From: Beduinella massiliensis
GTDB taxonomy: Bacteria > Bacillota > Clostridia > Christensenellales > Aristaeellaceae
Reading direction: 5' to 3'
NCBI RefSeq assembly: GCF_900199405.1
Contig: NZ_LT963430.1
Location: forward strand, 3,545,894 to 3,609,893
Length of the DNA: 64,000 nucleotides
A model generated the notes under the pieces. It ran no database searches and was not told the DNA's origin. It was given only the letters and a program-made list of their open reading frames with translations. Below are positions 41,414-50,119 of this stretch, one piece after another. A program made the translations under genes and the position numbers. How positions within the stretch are numbered: the first letter of the stretch is position 1; each line of letters begins with the position of its first letter.

Positions 41414-41433
41414 GTCTATGATTTTAATAGACG
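41413..41433. promoter_or_regulatory. Downstream palindromic operator over the transcription start
   Basis: TGTCTAT, seven bases (GATTTTA), ATAGACG: same half sites as 41360-41380 with one end mismatch. It overlaps the last base of the -10 box and the start site. The two centres are 53 bases apart, about five helical turns, which favours repression by a dimer pair. Confidence 0.82.
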
Positions 41434-41444
41434 GATGTGATTTT

Positions 41445-42479
41445 ATGCGGCATGAATGGCAGGAGCGGCTCTACCGCGCAGACGACGACGAGCTGCGCAG
41501 GGGATATCTGCGAGACGGAAACGCCTGTCTCTTCTGCAACGAAAAATTTGACAGCGCGCTGCTCAGCCAGCGCCATGTAGAGGCGGCGCACGGCGGCGTG
41601 CTGCACGCGCTGCTCTCGCTGGACAAGTCGTTTACCGGCCTGACGGACAAGCAGCGCGCGTTGATCGGCCTGTGGCACGACGGCGCGAGCGACGCGGAGC
41701 TGGCGGGCGTCACGGGCTGCAGCGAATCGACGCTCCGAAACCAGCGCTTTCAGCTTCGCCAGCGCGAGCGCGAGGCGCGGCTGTTCCTGTGCGCGCTGCG
41801 CCTCGCGGGCCTGAGCACCCTGCAGCGTCCCCCGCGCGCCAAGGACTTCAAGTCCGACGTCTCGCGTTACTTTCAGGAGGGGCGTCTCGTCTCCATGCCC
41901 ACCAAGGACGCGCAGCGCGCGAAGGTGATGCTGCACTTTGCGGGGCTGTTTGCGCCCGGACGGCAATACAGCGACGGCGAGGTGCGCGCCATCATCGAAC
42001 CCATCTGGCCGGATTACGCGCTGGTACGCCGTTATCTCGTGGACAACGGGCTGCTTCGCCGCACGGCGGACGGCCGCACCTATTGGCGCGAAGCGCCGGA
42101 AAGCGAGGAACCCATGTCTATCGACAGAAAGGCCGCCAAGTTGGCCTACAAGCAGGCGCAGACGCCCATGGGCATTTACTGCGTGCGCGACAGCCGAACC
42201 GGACGCCTGCTGCTGGGCAAGAGCCCCAACGTGGTCAGCGTCAAGAACCATTTCTTCTTCGTCATGCGCTGGGGCAACAGCCCCATCGGCCCCTTCAGCG
42301 ACCCGCAGCTGCAGGCCGACTTCGCGGATCACCCGGATGACTTCACCGTGGAGGTCGTGGAAACCGTGGACCTCACGAAGTGTGAAAGCCGCGAGGAGGC
42401 CCTTCAAAAGCTGGACGAGCTGGAAGACGCGGTGCGGATGCGCTTCGCAGATGCGCCGCAGTACGCGTCCCGCGCCTGA
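41445..42479 (+). CDS. Zinc-finger/HTH/DUF2087/GIY-YIG-like protein, probable autoregulator
   Basis: A 344-residue cytosolic protein with an unusual set of parts. Residues 28-49 look like a C2H2 finger (Cys28, Cys31, His44, His49). Residues ~66-105 form a LuxR-like helix-turn-helix (LTDKQRALIGLWHDGASDAE, then TGCSESTLRNQRFQL). A DUF2087-like domain follows (GRLVSMPTKDAQRAKVMLHF, then YLVDNGLLRRTADGRTYWR). The C-terminal ~100 residues resemble GIY-YIG-family proteins (MGIYCVRDSRTGRLLLGKSPN), without obvious confirmation of all catalytic residues. Paired palindromes around its promoter suggest that it represses itself. The long frame to 41340 is excluded by that promoter. Confidence 0.78.
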   Translation: MRHEWQERLYRADDDELRRGYLRDGNACLFCNEKFDSALLSQRHVEAAHGGVLHALLSLDKSFTGLTDKQRALIGLWHDGASDAELAGVTGCSESTLRNQRFQLRQREREARLFLCALRLAGLSTLQRPPRAKDFKSDVSRYFQEGRLVSMPTKDAQRAKVMLHFAGLFAPGRQYSDGEVRAIIEPIWPDYALVRRYLVDNGLLRRTADGRTYWREAPESEEPMSIDRKAAKLAYKQAQTPMGIYCVRDSRTGRLLLGKSPNVVSVKNHFFFVMRWGNSPIGPFSDPQLQADFADHPDDFTVEVVETVDLTKCESREEALQKLDELEDAVRMRFADAPQYASRA

Positions 42480-42518
42480 AATCCCCCCTTTTTCTTCCGC
42501 GTTTTCTCGAACTTACGG

Positions 42519-42547
42519 TTGCATTTTTCGCGTCGTTCTGTTATAAT
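42519..42547 (+). promoter_or_regulatory. Promoter and leader of the rpsF operon
   Basis: TTGCAT, 17 bases, TATAAT, 71 bases before rpsF. The leader holds a 7-bp hairpin (CATCCTT 42560-42566 with AAGGATG 42578-42584) that might take part in ribosomal-protein feedback; the known S6:S18 RNA motif was not clearly found. Confidence 0.75.
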
Positions 42548-42618
42548 TCCTAATTGGCACATCCTTGCTCTGCACAAAAGGATGCAGGGCCATAGTCCAA
42601 AAGGAGGTGAAAGGTACA

Positions 42619-43038
42619 ATGAATAAGTACGAAGTGATCTACATCATCGACACCACGATGGAGGAGAACGCCCGCAAGGATCTCATCCAGAAGTTCTCCG
42701 ACCTGGTGGTGGCCAACGGTGGTAGCATCGAAAAGGTGGACGAATGGGGTAAGCGCCGTCTGGCCTACGCCATCGACTACAAGGTAGAGGGCTACTACGT
42801 GCTCATGCAGTTCAACGCCGGTCCCGACGTTCCCAAGGAGCTGGAGCGCAATCTCCAGATCAGCGAGAACGTCATCCGTTCGCAGGTCGTCAAGCTCCTG
42901 CAGAAGAAGAGCAGCGTCAAGCCGCGTCCCGTGCGCCCCGCTTTCGTGGCGCCGGCCGTCGAGGCCCCCGTCGCTCCCGTGCAGGAGGCCGCCGTGGAAG
43001 CGCCCGCCGCTCCCGAGGCAGCGCCCGTCGAGGAATAA
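42619..43038 (+). CDS. rpsF: Ribosomal protein bS6
   Basis: Small-subunit protein that pairs with bS18. Of 139 residues, the first ~95 are the conserved fold (MNKYEVIYIIDTTMEENAR, then EWGKRRLAYAIDYKVEGYYV). The remaining ~40 are an Ala/Pro/Val-rich tail (VEAPVAPVQEAAVEAPAAPE), longer than in most bacteria. AAGGAGGTGA is an ideal ribosome binding site. First gene of rpsF-ssb-rpsR. Confidence 0.96.
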   Translation: MNKYEVIYIIDTTMEENARKDLIQKFSDLVVANGGSIEKVDEWGKRRLAYAIDYKVEGYYVLMQFNAGPDVPKELERNLQISENVIRSQVVKLLQKKSSVKPRPVRPAFVAPAVEAPVAPVQEAAVEAPAAPEAAPVEE

Positions 43039-43071
43039 GGCATCCGTCGCAAAAGAAGGTAGGGTGATAGC

Positions 43072-43512
43072 ATGAATAAAGCATTTTTGATTGGCAATCT
43101 CACGCGCGATCCGGAACTGCGCACCACGCAATCCGGCATCTCGGTTTGCTCCTTCTCCATCGCGATCAACAGGCGGTTTCGCAATCAGCAGACCGGCCAG
43201 CAGGAGACGGACTTTATCAACATCGTCGCGTGGCGCCAGCTGGCTGAACTCTGCTCCCGTTACCTGACAAAGGGCCGGAAGGTCGCCGTGTGCGGCTCCA
43301 TTCAGACGCGCACCTATGAAGCGCAGGATGGCTCCAAGCGCAGCGCCTTCGAGGTCGTTGCGGACGAGGTCGAATTTCTCAATTCGCCCCAGCAGCAAGA
43401 GGGGGGCGATTACCGTCCCGCTCCGCCGCCCGTGGCCGCGCCCTCTGCTCCGGCGTTTACGCCCAGCGAGTCCGGCTTCACGCAGGTGGACGACGACGAG
43501 CTACCGTTCTGA
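43072..43512 (+). CDS. ssb: Single-stranded DNA-binding protein
   Basis: Protects single-stranded DNA in replication and repair. It has 146 residues: an OB fold at the N-terminus (MNKAFLIGNLTRDPELR, then NIVAWRQLAELCSRYLTKG), a Pro/Ala-rich linker and the conserved acidic tip DDDELPF that recruits partner proteins. It lies between rpsF and rpsR in the standard Firmicute order. Confidence 0.96.
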   Translation: MNKAFLIGNLTRDPELRTTQSGISVCSFSIAINRRFRNQQTGQQETDFINIVAWRQLAELCSRYLTKGRKVAVCGSIQTRTYEAQDGSKRSAFEVVADEVEFLNSPQQQEGGDYRPAPPPVAAPSAPAFTPSESGFTQVDDDELPF

Positions 43513-43545
43513 CGAACCTACGAATTGGAAAGGAGGACATGAGCA

Positions 43546-43794
43546 ATGTCTGAAGATCGTGGCGCACGCCGTCCGCGCGGCCGCAAGCCGCGCCGCAAGG
43601 TGTGCAGTTTCTGTGTAGACAAGATCGAGTACATCGATTACAAGGATATCAATCGCCTTCGCCGCTTCACGAACGAGCGCGGCAAGATCCTGCCCCGCCG
43701 TATGTCCGGCAACTGCGCAAAACATCAGCGTCAGCTGTCCGAAGCCATCAAGCGCGCACGTGCCATCGCGCTGATGCCCTACACGGTCGACTGA
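43546..43794 (+). CDS. rpsR: Ribosomal protein bS18
   Basis: Small-subunit protein of 82 residues. It has the conserved [20 protein letters not shown] core and the C-terminal [20 protein letters not shown]. It keeps the zinc-type cysteines (CSFC and later CAKH), the so-called C+ form. AAAGGAGG precedes the ATG, and a strong terminator follows. Confidence 0.96.
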   Translation: MSEDRGARRPRGRKPRRKVCSFCVDKIEYIDYKDINRLRRFTNERGKILPRRMSGNCAKHQRQLSEAIKRARAIALMPYTVD

Positions 43795-43801
43795 TCGCGC
43801 G

Positions 43802-43828
43802 CGCCCTCCCTCGGGAGGGCGTTTTTTT
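43802..43828 (+). terminator. Terminator of rpsF-ssb-rpsR
   Basis: CGCCCTCCC, short loop, GGGAGGGCG, then seven Ts. Confidence 0.92.
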
Positions 43829-43973
43829 GTTCGCCCGGCGGCGTTCAATGCTTCGCAATCCAAACGATTCGGCCCGTGTGCAGGATTTTTCGTCTGCATC
43901 GCGAATGATATAAGGGACTTAACATCTACGCTTCCGGCGTAGCCGCGCCGATCTCTAGAAGGAGGGGTTCCCC

Positions 43974-44849
43974 ATGTACACGATCATCACCGATTCCTGC
44001 AGCGACCTGCTGCCCGCCTATCATAAGGACTACGAGGATTTTCTCGTCCTGCCGCTCGAATTTACCCTGGACGGGAATACCTACGAGAACGTACCGGACT
44101 GCGAAATCTCCAGCAAGCAATTCTACGACAAGCTGCGTTCGGGCTCGATGTCCACCACCTCGCAGATTTCCCCCGAGCGATTCATCGAAGTCTTCCGCCG
44201 TCTTCTCTCGGAGGGCCGGGAGGCGCTGTACATCGCATTCTCCTCAGGGCTGAGCGGCACGTACAACTCCGCCCGCATCGCGCGCGACACCGTGCTCGAG
44301 GAGTTCCCGGACGGCAAGCTCTTCGTCGTGGACTCGCTGGCCGCCAGCGCCGGTCAGGGGCTTCTTTGCTATCACGCGCTGGAAAACCGGAAAAACGGCA
44401 TGAGCCTCGAGGAAAACGCCGCCTGGGTCGAGCAGAACCGCCTGCATCTCGTGCACTGGTTCACCGTGGACGACCTGCACTTCTTAAAGCGCGGCGGCCG
44501 CTGCTCGCCCGCCGCCGCCTTCTTTGGCACGCTGGTGAACATCAAACCCGTTTTGCACGTGGACGACGAGGGGCACCTCATCGCGCGCGAAAAGGTGCGC
44601 GGGCGCAAGAGCGCGCTCAAGGCGCTCGTCGATCACATGGAAAAGCTGGCCGTAAGGCCCGCGGAGCAGACGGTCTTCATCAGCCATGGCGACTGCATGG
44701 AGGACGCGAAGTTCGTCGCCGCGCAGATCACGAGCCGCTTGGGCACGCCCGCGGAATCCATCCACATCAGCGACATCGGCCCGGTCATCGGCAGCCACTC
44801 CGGCCCCGGCACGGTCGCGCTGTTCTTCCTGGGCACCGACCGCGGATGA
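43974..44849 (+). CDS. DegV-family fatty-acid-binding protein
   Basis: A 291-residue member of the DegV/FakB family, which presents fatty acids to the kinase FakA. Visible motifs: TDSCSDL at the start, SMSTTSQISPERF, FSSGLSGTYNSARIA and late GPVIGSHSGPGTVALFF. AGAAGGAGG precedes the ATG. The stop overlaps tadA by ATGA; the link is probably only transcriptional. No clear promoter was found in 43829-43973. Confidence 0.92.
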   Translation: MYTIITDSCSDLLPAYHKDYEDFLVLPLEFTLDGNTYENVPDCEISSKQFYDKLRSGSMSTTSQISPERFIEVFRRLLSEGREALYIAFSSGLSGTYNSARIARDTVLEEFPDGKLFVVDSLAASAGQGLLCYHALENRKNGMSLEENAAWVEQNRLHLVHWFTVDDLHFLKRGGRCSPAAAFFGTLVNIKPVLHVDDEGHLIAREKVRGRKSALKALVDHMEKLAVRPAEQTVFISHGDCMEDAKFVAAQITSRLGTPAESIHISDIGPVIGSHSGPGTVALFFLGTDRG

Positions 44850-45307
44850 ACGAATGGGCACTGCACGAGGCGCTGATGCGCGAGGCGCTTAAGGAGGCCG
44901 AGGCTGCCCTGCGCGCGGGGGAAATCCCGGTGGGCGCCGTCGTCGCGCGGGGCGAAAGGATCGTCGCGCGGGCGCACAACGCGCGCGAGGGCCTGAACGA
45001 TCCCACCGCGCACGCTGAAATTCTGGCGCTGCGCCGCGCGGCAGCCGAGGCGGGTAGCTGGCGGCTCACGGGCTGCGCGCTGTACGTCACGCTGGAGCCC
45101 TGCCCCATGTGCGCGGGGGCGATCCGTGCCGCCCGGCCCGATTTCATCTGGTACGGGGCGGACGATCCGGCCGCGGGCTGTACGGGCACGGTTTACCGCC
45201 TGACGGAGGATCCGGCGCTCGCGGGACCGGTGGTGCCCGCTTACGGCGGGCTGCTCGCGGAGGAATGCGCGGACGTATTGAAGCGCTTTTTTGAAAAGAG
45301 AAGATAG
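44846..45307 (+). CDS. tadA: tRNA adenosine(34) deaminase
   Basis: Makes inosine at the wobble position of tRNA-Arg. The 153-residue deaminase has the zinc/catalytic His56-Ala-Glu58 in DPTAHAEIL and PCPMC (Cys86, Cys89). The ATG at 44846 overlaps the degV stop; the much longer frame upstream is a shadow of degV. The 172 bases after the stop contain the next gene's promoter and no SRP RNA gene that I can recognise. Confidence 0.94.
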   Translation: MNEWALHEALMREALKEAEAALRAGEIPVGAVVARGERIVARAHNAREGLNDPTAHAEILALRRAAAEAGSWRLTGCALYVTLEPCPMCAGAIRAARPDFIWYGADDPAAGCTGTVYRLTEDPALAGPVVPAYGGLLAEECADVLKRFFEKRR

Positions 45308-45413
45308 CGCCGGCTGCCTGCGTCAAGGCGATCCGGCAGGGCTTTTGCCGTCGCGAGGGGCTTTTATGCGCCTACACGGCGGCTTCTTTTCGCCCGAAAA
45401 TCCCAAAGACCGA

Positions 45414-45464
45414 TTGACACGCCTCACGCAATCCTGTATTGTGTTCTTATCGATCAATACAGGA
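45414..45464 (+). promoter_or_regulatory. Promoter with overlapping inverted repeat before the Eis-like gene
   Basis: TTGACA (45414-45419), 17 bases, TATTGT (45437-45442). A perfect 10-bp inverted repeat, TCCTGTATTG (45432-45441) and CAATACAGGA (45455-45464), overlaps the -10 box and spans the start site, as expected for a repressor operator. GGAGG follows at once. Confidence 0.8.
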
Positions 45465-45479
45465 TGGAGGGGATATCAT

Positions 45480-46667
45480 TTGCCGGTTCGCATGATTCAA
45501 CGGGAAGAACTGCTGGAATTTGAAAGACTTGAAAGCGTGGCCTTCGTCTATCCCATGGACACCGCAGAGACGGAAAAGCGGCTCGAAAAGGATTCCGAAC
45601 CCCAGGAGCCCTGCATCGGCCACTTCAACGATGATGGCGTGCTCACGGCGTGTATGGTGCTGCCGGAATACCGCATGCGCTACGAAGGACATTGGGTGCC
45701 GATGGTGGGCATCGGCGGCGTGGCCTCGCTGCCGGAATACCGCTTTGGCGGCGCAATCCGGCAGATCTTTCAGGCTGCTTTCCGGCGCATGGTCGAAAGC
45801 GGCGTCGTCTTTTCAGCCCTGTACCCCTTTTCGCACGCATACTATCGCAAGTTTGGCTACGAGCTCTGCCAGACGACGACGGGATACGAACTGCCCGTCC
45901 AGGCGCTGTCCGCGTTCCGCTATGACGGAAAGGTTCGCATGATTCGCCCGGGCGAATCGCTCGACGGCCTGAAGGCGGTCTTCGACGCGCACTTTCTTGA
46001 CAGCAACCTGGCGATTCAGCGCGAGGACCGTCACTGGACGCGGCTCTTGGGCAAGGACGCGTACAAGGAACGCGTATATACTTATCTGCTCGAGGACGAA
46101 AACGGCCCCAGCGCCTACGTCGTGCTGGCCGCCGAGGACGCCGGTCCGTTTGAAAAGAACGGCAACGTGCGCGAAATCGCCTACGTCCGCCCGCGTGGAC
46201 TGACGGATGCGCTGGGATTCTTGTACCGCCTGTCTGCGCAATACGGAAAGCTGCGCATCCCCCTGCTGGACGGCGTCCCGCTGCCTGCGCTGCTGCCCGA
46301 AAGCTACGACGTGAAGGCCGGCATCCGCGAACAGCCGATGGCCCGCGTGATCGACGTGAAACAGGCGCTCTTGCTCAAGCGCCACTTCGACGGCGCGCGC
46401 TACACGCTGCGCGTGCGCGACGAAATCCTCCCGGAAAACGACGGCGTCTTTGCCGTTCGCTGCGAGGGCGGCGAGGTGTCGGTGGAAAAGCGGGAAGACG
46501 GCGAGGCCGATCTGTCGCTCGACGTGCGCACGCTGACGCAGCTGTTGCTGGGTTATCTGTCGCTCGACGAGGCCCTGTACAAGGCGGACGTTTCGGCGGC
46601 TTCAAATCTCGACACGCTGCGCCGCGTGTTCGTCAAGCGGTCCGTCCTTCTGACGGAACATTTTTGA
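45480..46667 (+). CDS. Eis-like GNAT N-acetyltransferase
   Basis: A 395-residue protein of the Eis type: a GNAT domain (MVGIGGVASLPEYRFGGAIR holds the acetyl-CoA loop; YPFSHAYYRKFGYE follows), a second GNAT-like half, and a C-terminal SCP2-like domain from about residue 290. Family members acetylate amines, including aminoglycosides in some actinobacteria; the substrate here is unknown. The start is TTG at 45480, 9 bases after GGAGG; an ATG lies 12 bases on. It is transcribed alone from a promoter overlapped by an inverted repeat. Confidence 0.87.
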   Translation: MPVRMIQREELLEFERLESVAFVYPMDTAETEKRLEKDSEPQEPCIGHFNDDGVLTACMVLPEYRMRYEGHWVPMVGIGGVASLPEYRFGGAIRQIFQAAFRRMVESGVVFSALYPFSHAYYRKFGYELCQTTTGYELPVQALSAFRYDGKVRMIRPGESLDGLKAVFDAHFLDSNLAIQREDRHWTRLLGKDAYKERVYTYLLEDENGPSAYVVLAAEDAGPFEKNGNVREIAYVRPRGLTDALGFLYRLSAQYGKLRIPLLDGVPLPALLPESYDVKAGIREQPMARVIDVKQALLLKRHFDGARYTLRVRDEILPENDGVFAVRCEGGEVSVEKREDGEADLSLDVRTLTQLLLGYLSLDEALYKADVSAASNLDTLRRVFVKRSVLLTEHF

Positions 46668-46685
46668 CCGGTTTTCCGAAAAAAG

Positions 46686-46715
46686 CCCGCGCGGGATCTT
46701 CCGCGCGGGTTTTTC
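46686..46715. terminator. Shared terminator between the Eis-like and AraC genes
   Basis: CCCGCGCGG, six bases, CCGCGCGGG, flanked by A-run and T-run; suits both converging genes. Confidence 0.9.
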
Positions 46716-46739
46716 TGCGTTGAAGGGGCGGCATTCCGC

Positions 46740-48959
46740 TTACGGGGTTTCTCCGCCCTCGCTGCATTCGCCGCGATACTGCTCCGGCGTGAGATGGGTA
46801 TGGCGCTTAAACGCCTGAAAGAAACTGGAGCGATTCGTGTAGCCGGTGTACTCCATGACCTCAGCAACGGTCTTTCGCGTTTCCCGAAGCAATTCCATGG
46901 CCTTTTCCATACGTTGCGCGCGAATGTAGTCGGACAGCGAGGCGTCGTAGTAATCCTTGAAGAGCTTTCGCAGGTAGTTGGTGCTGAGCCCCGCGTGTTC
47001 GGCAATCCTGTCCGGCGAAAGCGAGGGATCCTGCAAATGGGCGTTTATGAAGTCCATGACCTCCAGCAAGGTGTCCTGCCAACGGCCGCACGCCCCGCCG
47101 CGTCCGCCGTCCACGCGTTCGCTTACCTGCTCGCACAGGGTGCGCAGGCGGGCGCTGATTTCCTCCAGCCCCGCCGCCCGTCCGATGTCCTCCCGTACCT
47201 CGCCCAGCGCGTCGCCCTCCAGATGCTTGGAAAAGGTAGCGGCGACGGTATGCGCCGCCAGCGTCGCCAGAAACTGAACGTCCGGGTAGGGTGCCCCGCG
47301 CCAGCCGTCCACGAGCGCGTTCAGCGCCGCATCCCAGCCCCGCCGGTCCCCCGCGCGCAGCGATTCGATCAGCCGGTCCAGTGCGTCGTCTCCCTGCACA
47401 GGGCGCATCATCGCCTGATAGGCCTCGTAATCCTGCTGGGTATAGATGCGCTCTTCTCCAAGGAAGAAGTGCAGGTAGGTCGCCGTGTACAGCTCGTTGT
47501 ACCGCGCCTGCACAGCGGCGGCCTCCGGGCGCATCGGGTCGCCAAGCGAGATCGCCAGCGAGATGTCCGTCTGCTCCTGCGCGAGCGCGCGAAAACGCAG
47601 CAGCGCCTCCCGAAGCGGGGCATCCTCCATCCCCGCAGGGAAGATCAGCAGCAGATGGTCGTCGCCCATGTCCACGCTGTCCGCCGAAAGGGACGCCTGA
47701 GAAATGCAGCGCATCGCCAGCTGCTCCAGCTCGTAGCGGATCAGCACGCGCCGCGTGTAGTTTTCGCGCATGCGCAGGCTGCCGTAGCCTTCCATGCGCG
47801 CCACGCACAGACGAAGCAGCCCGCCGCCCGGCATTACGGCCTGCAGGGCCTGCGGCGCGCCCGTGAGCAAAAAGCGATGCCACTCCTCGCCGCGTATGGT
47901 CTGCCCGTGGCGTCCCAGCGTCGCGCGCAGGCTTTCCAGGTTTTGCAGCAGCGAGTCCACGCTCTCCTTGAGCAGCGCCGCCTTGTTCCGCGGGCCCGTC
48001 GTCCCGGCGGCCCCCATGAGGCGGTTTACAATGCGGTCATACGGCGAGAGCATCCGCCAGGACCAGAGGAGCAGCGCGCCTGCCAGCACCAGCACCGTCA
48101 GGCAAAGGGCCGCGGCCAGGATGCGCAGATACCACCCGGTCTGCCCGCCCGTGGGCGTCACGCGCAGCACGTGGCAGACCGTCCAGGGCTGGTTGACCAT
48201 GTGCAGGCTCGACACGAGCGTCTGGCTGCCCATCCAGCCGGAAAAAAGCGTGTCCTTTTCGCCGTCTTCCGCCCGGCGGAGGATCTCCTCCAGGTCGTCC
48301 GGCGCGCGGCCCAGCAAGCAGTTTCCCTCGGCATCCACGACGAATAGCTGCTCCTCCGCCGAGCTCTCGCCCAGTATGTTGCGCTCGATGGCGCTGGTGC
48401 TGACCAGCAGGACCATGCGCCCGTCGTACGTCCGATCGATCAGGGACATGGGATAGGTGACCGTGAGCCCTTCAAGCCCGTCCTGCGCAAAGGGTACGAG
48501 GCGCACGAGGCCGGGCCGAGAATCCTGCGCCATCTGAAGCAGCGACGCGCTGGCGGGCTGGCTGTAGGTGGAAAGGCCCGTCCTGGAGGAATAAATGCGC
48601 TCCGTATGGCCGTTAAAGAGAAAGATATCGTTCAGGTATCGCTCGCTCTTGAGGTAGCGGCCCACGGAGAGCGTCATGCGAATGTCGCGGTAAGGGTCCT
48701 GATCCTCCTTGTAGAGCCACTGAAAGACGTCCGGATCGTTGTAAACCGCGTAGGTGTAGGAGAAGACCGTCTCGATCACACTGTCCAAATGGGAAGCGAC
48801 CTGCTCTGCCTTGCTGCGCGAGGCCTGTTCCAGCGCCGCGCGCGACGCCTGAATGTACGCTTCCGAAAGGACGAGGCAGAGGATCATCAGGGAAACCGCG
48901 GCGATCAGCGAGGCCCGCAGCGCGAAGCGCACCCATGTGCTCTGCAGCAGGTTCTTCAT
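46740..48959 (-). CDS. Membrane-bound AraC-type regulator with extracellular sensor
   Basis: A 739-residue one-component regulator. A membrane segment near 14-35 is followed by a ~240-residue Cache-like external sensor (SYTYAVYNDPDVFQWLYKED), a second membrane segment near 275-297, a long cytosolic region, and a C-terminal AraC domain (LSPDRIAEHAGLSTNYLRKL and TVAEVMEYTGYTNRSSFFQA). No kinase or receiver domain is present. The gene is divergent from a sugar ABC operon, its likely target. GGAGGGG precedes the ATG. Confidence 0.87.
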   Translation of the reverse strand: MKNLLQSTWVRFALRASLIAAVSLMILCLVLSEAYIQASRAALEQASRSKAEQVASHLDSVIETVFSYTYAVYNDPDVFQWLYKEDQDPYRDIRMTLSVGRYLKSERYLNDIFLFNGHTERIYSSRTGLSTYSQPASASLLQMAQDSRPGLVRLVPFAQDGLEGLTVTYPMSLIDRTYDGRMVLLVSTSAIERNILGESSAEEQLFVVDAEGNCLLGRAPDDLEEILRRAEDGEKDTLFSGWMGSQTLVSSLHMVNQPWTVCHVLRVTPTGGQTGWYLRILAAALCLTVLVLAGALLLWSWRMLSPYDRIVNRLMGAAGTTGPRNKAALLKESVDSLLQNLESLRATLGRHGQTIRGEEWHRFLLTGAPQALQAVMPGGGLLRLCVARMEGYGSLRMRENYTRRVLIRYELEQLAMRCISQASLSADSVDMGDDHLLLIFPAGMEDAPLREALLRFRALAQEQTDISLAISLGDPMRPEAAAVQARYNELYTATYLHFFLGEERIYTQQDYEAYQAMMRPVQGDDALDRLIESLRAGDRRGWDAALNALVDGWRGAPYPDVQFLATLAAHTVAATFSKHLEGDALGEVREDIGRAAGLEEISARLRTLCEQVSERVDGGRGGACGRWQDTLLEVMDFINAHLQDPSLSPDRIAEHAGLSTNYLRKLFKDYYDASLSDYIRAQRMEKAMELLRETRKTVAEVMEYTGYTNRSSFFQAFKRHTHLTPEQYRGECSEGGETP

Positions 48960-49178
48960 CCATCCATCCCCTCCTTTCGGTAGACCTTCCCTATTATAGC
49001 GAGATCGAACAAGTTTCGCCTAGGGAAAAATGAATTTCTGCACCCTGCATTCAAAAATTGCACCCCATTTATCGGAAAAAGCGTCCATTTTCATACTCAA
49101 AACGTCAATCTTCACACTAGGCGGGCTCCCCTGGACGCGTGTATACTGCGAATAGACCAAGCGAAAGGGCGTGATCGC
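48960..49178. promoter_or_regulatory. Divergent control region of AraC regulator and sugar ABC operon
   Basis: On the plus strand TATACT at 49142-49147 is a good -10 without a matching -35, as expected for an activator-dependent promoter. On the minus strand TATAAT at 48998-48993 also lacks a good -35. The centre is AT-rich and holds no gene. Confidence 0.5.
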
Positions 49179-50105
49179 ATGCAAACGGCACTGAGGCGTT
49201 TTGGACAGGAGATTCGGGCAAACCGATACATCTACCTCATGATGGTGCCCGGCCTGCTGTTTCTGTTCGTCTTCTCCTACATGCCGCTGTCCGGCTACCT
49301 GCTTGCCTTTAAGGATTATACCCTGCAAAAGGGCATCTGGGGAAGCCCGTTTGTGGGGCTGAAAAACTTTCAGTTCTTCTTCTCTACCCGCGATTGGCTG
49401 CCCATCACGCTCAACACGCTCTATCTGAACGCCCTGTTCATTCTCTTCGGCATGGGCTTCGCGGTGGTGCTCGCCGTCCTGCTCAGCGAGGTGCAGCGCA
49501 CCTGGCTCAAGCGCCTTTTGCAGTCCGGCGTGTTTCTGCCCTACTTCGTCTCCTGGATGGTGGTGCAGCAGATGATGTACGCGCTGCTCGCCTCGCAGCA
49601 GGGGCTCCTCACGCAGGCGATCCTCGCGCTGACCGGGAAGACCGTAAGCTTTTACGCTACGCCCGGTTACTGGCGCGTGATCCTGACGCTCGTATACGTC
49701 TGGCGCTTCTCCGGCTACTACGCGGTAATCTTCATCGGCGCGGTAACCTCCATCGACCCGGCTTACTACGAAAGCGCGGTGATCGACGGCGCCTCCCGGC
49801 TGCAGATGGTCCTGCGCATCACGCTGCCGCTCATCCGCAAAACCGTGCTGGTCATGATGCTGATGGCGACGGGCCGCATCTTCTACGGCGACACGGGCAT
49901 GCTTTACGGGCTCATCGGCGACAACAGCCTGCTGTACAGCACCACGGACGTGATCGACACCTACGCCTATCGCGCCATGCGCCAGACGAACAGCTTCTCC
50001 ATGTCCTCGGCCATCACCGTCTGTCAGGCTGGCATGGGCGTCCTCACGATCCTGCTGTTCAACTGGATCGCCAAGCGCATCGAGCCCGACGCACGGCTGT
50101 TTTAA
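49179..50105 (+). CDS. Sugar ABC transporter permease (LplB/YteP type)
   Basis: First membrane subunit of a CUT1-class importer, 308 residues. It begins with IRANRYIYLMMVPGLLFLFVF and has six membrane segments and an EAA loop (ESAVIDGASRLQMVLRITLP). The LplB/LplC/LipO set transports complex oligosaccharides in Firmicutes. No ATPase gene is in the cluster; a shared MsmX-type ATPase elsewhere is expected. Confidence 0.9.
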   Translation: MQTALRRFGQEIRANRYIYLMMVPGLLFLFVFSYMPLSGYLLAFKDYTLQKGIWGSPFVGLKNFQFFFSTRDWLPITLNTLYLNALFILFGMGFAVVLAVLLSEVQRTWLKRLLQSGVFLPYFVSWMVVQQMMYALLASQQGLLTQAILALTGKTVSFYATPGYWRVILTLVYVWRFSGYYAVIFIGAVTSIDPAYYESAVIDGASRLQMVLRITLPLIRKTVLVMMLMATGRIFYGDTGMLYGLIGDNSLLYSTTDVIDTYAYRAMRQTNSFSMSSAITVCQAGMGVLTILLFNWIAKRIEPDARLF

Positions 50106-50119
50106 AGGAGGTACGCCCT

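Noticed and set aside
42548-42618. S6:S18 autoregulatory RNA element in the rpsF leader
   Set aside because: Only a simple 7-bp hairpin is visible; the CCG-containing bulge of the known motif was not found. Kept as a note in the promoter entry.
45308-45413. SRP RNA or tRNA gene downstream of tadA
   Set aside because: No conserved SRP Alu/S-domain loops (GGAA-type) and no tRNA T-loop sequence GTTCRANYC in this stretch.
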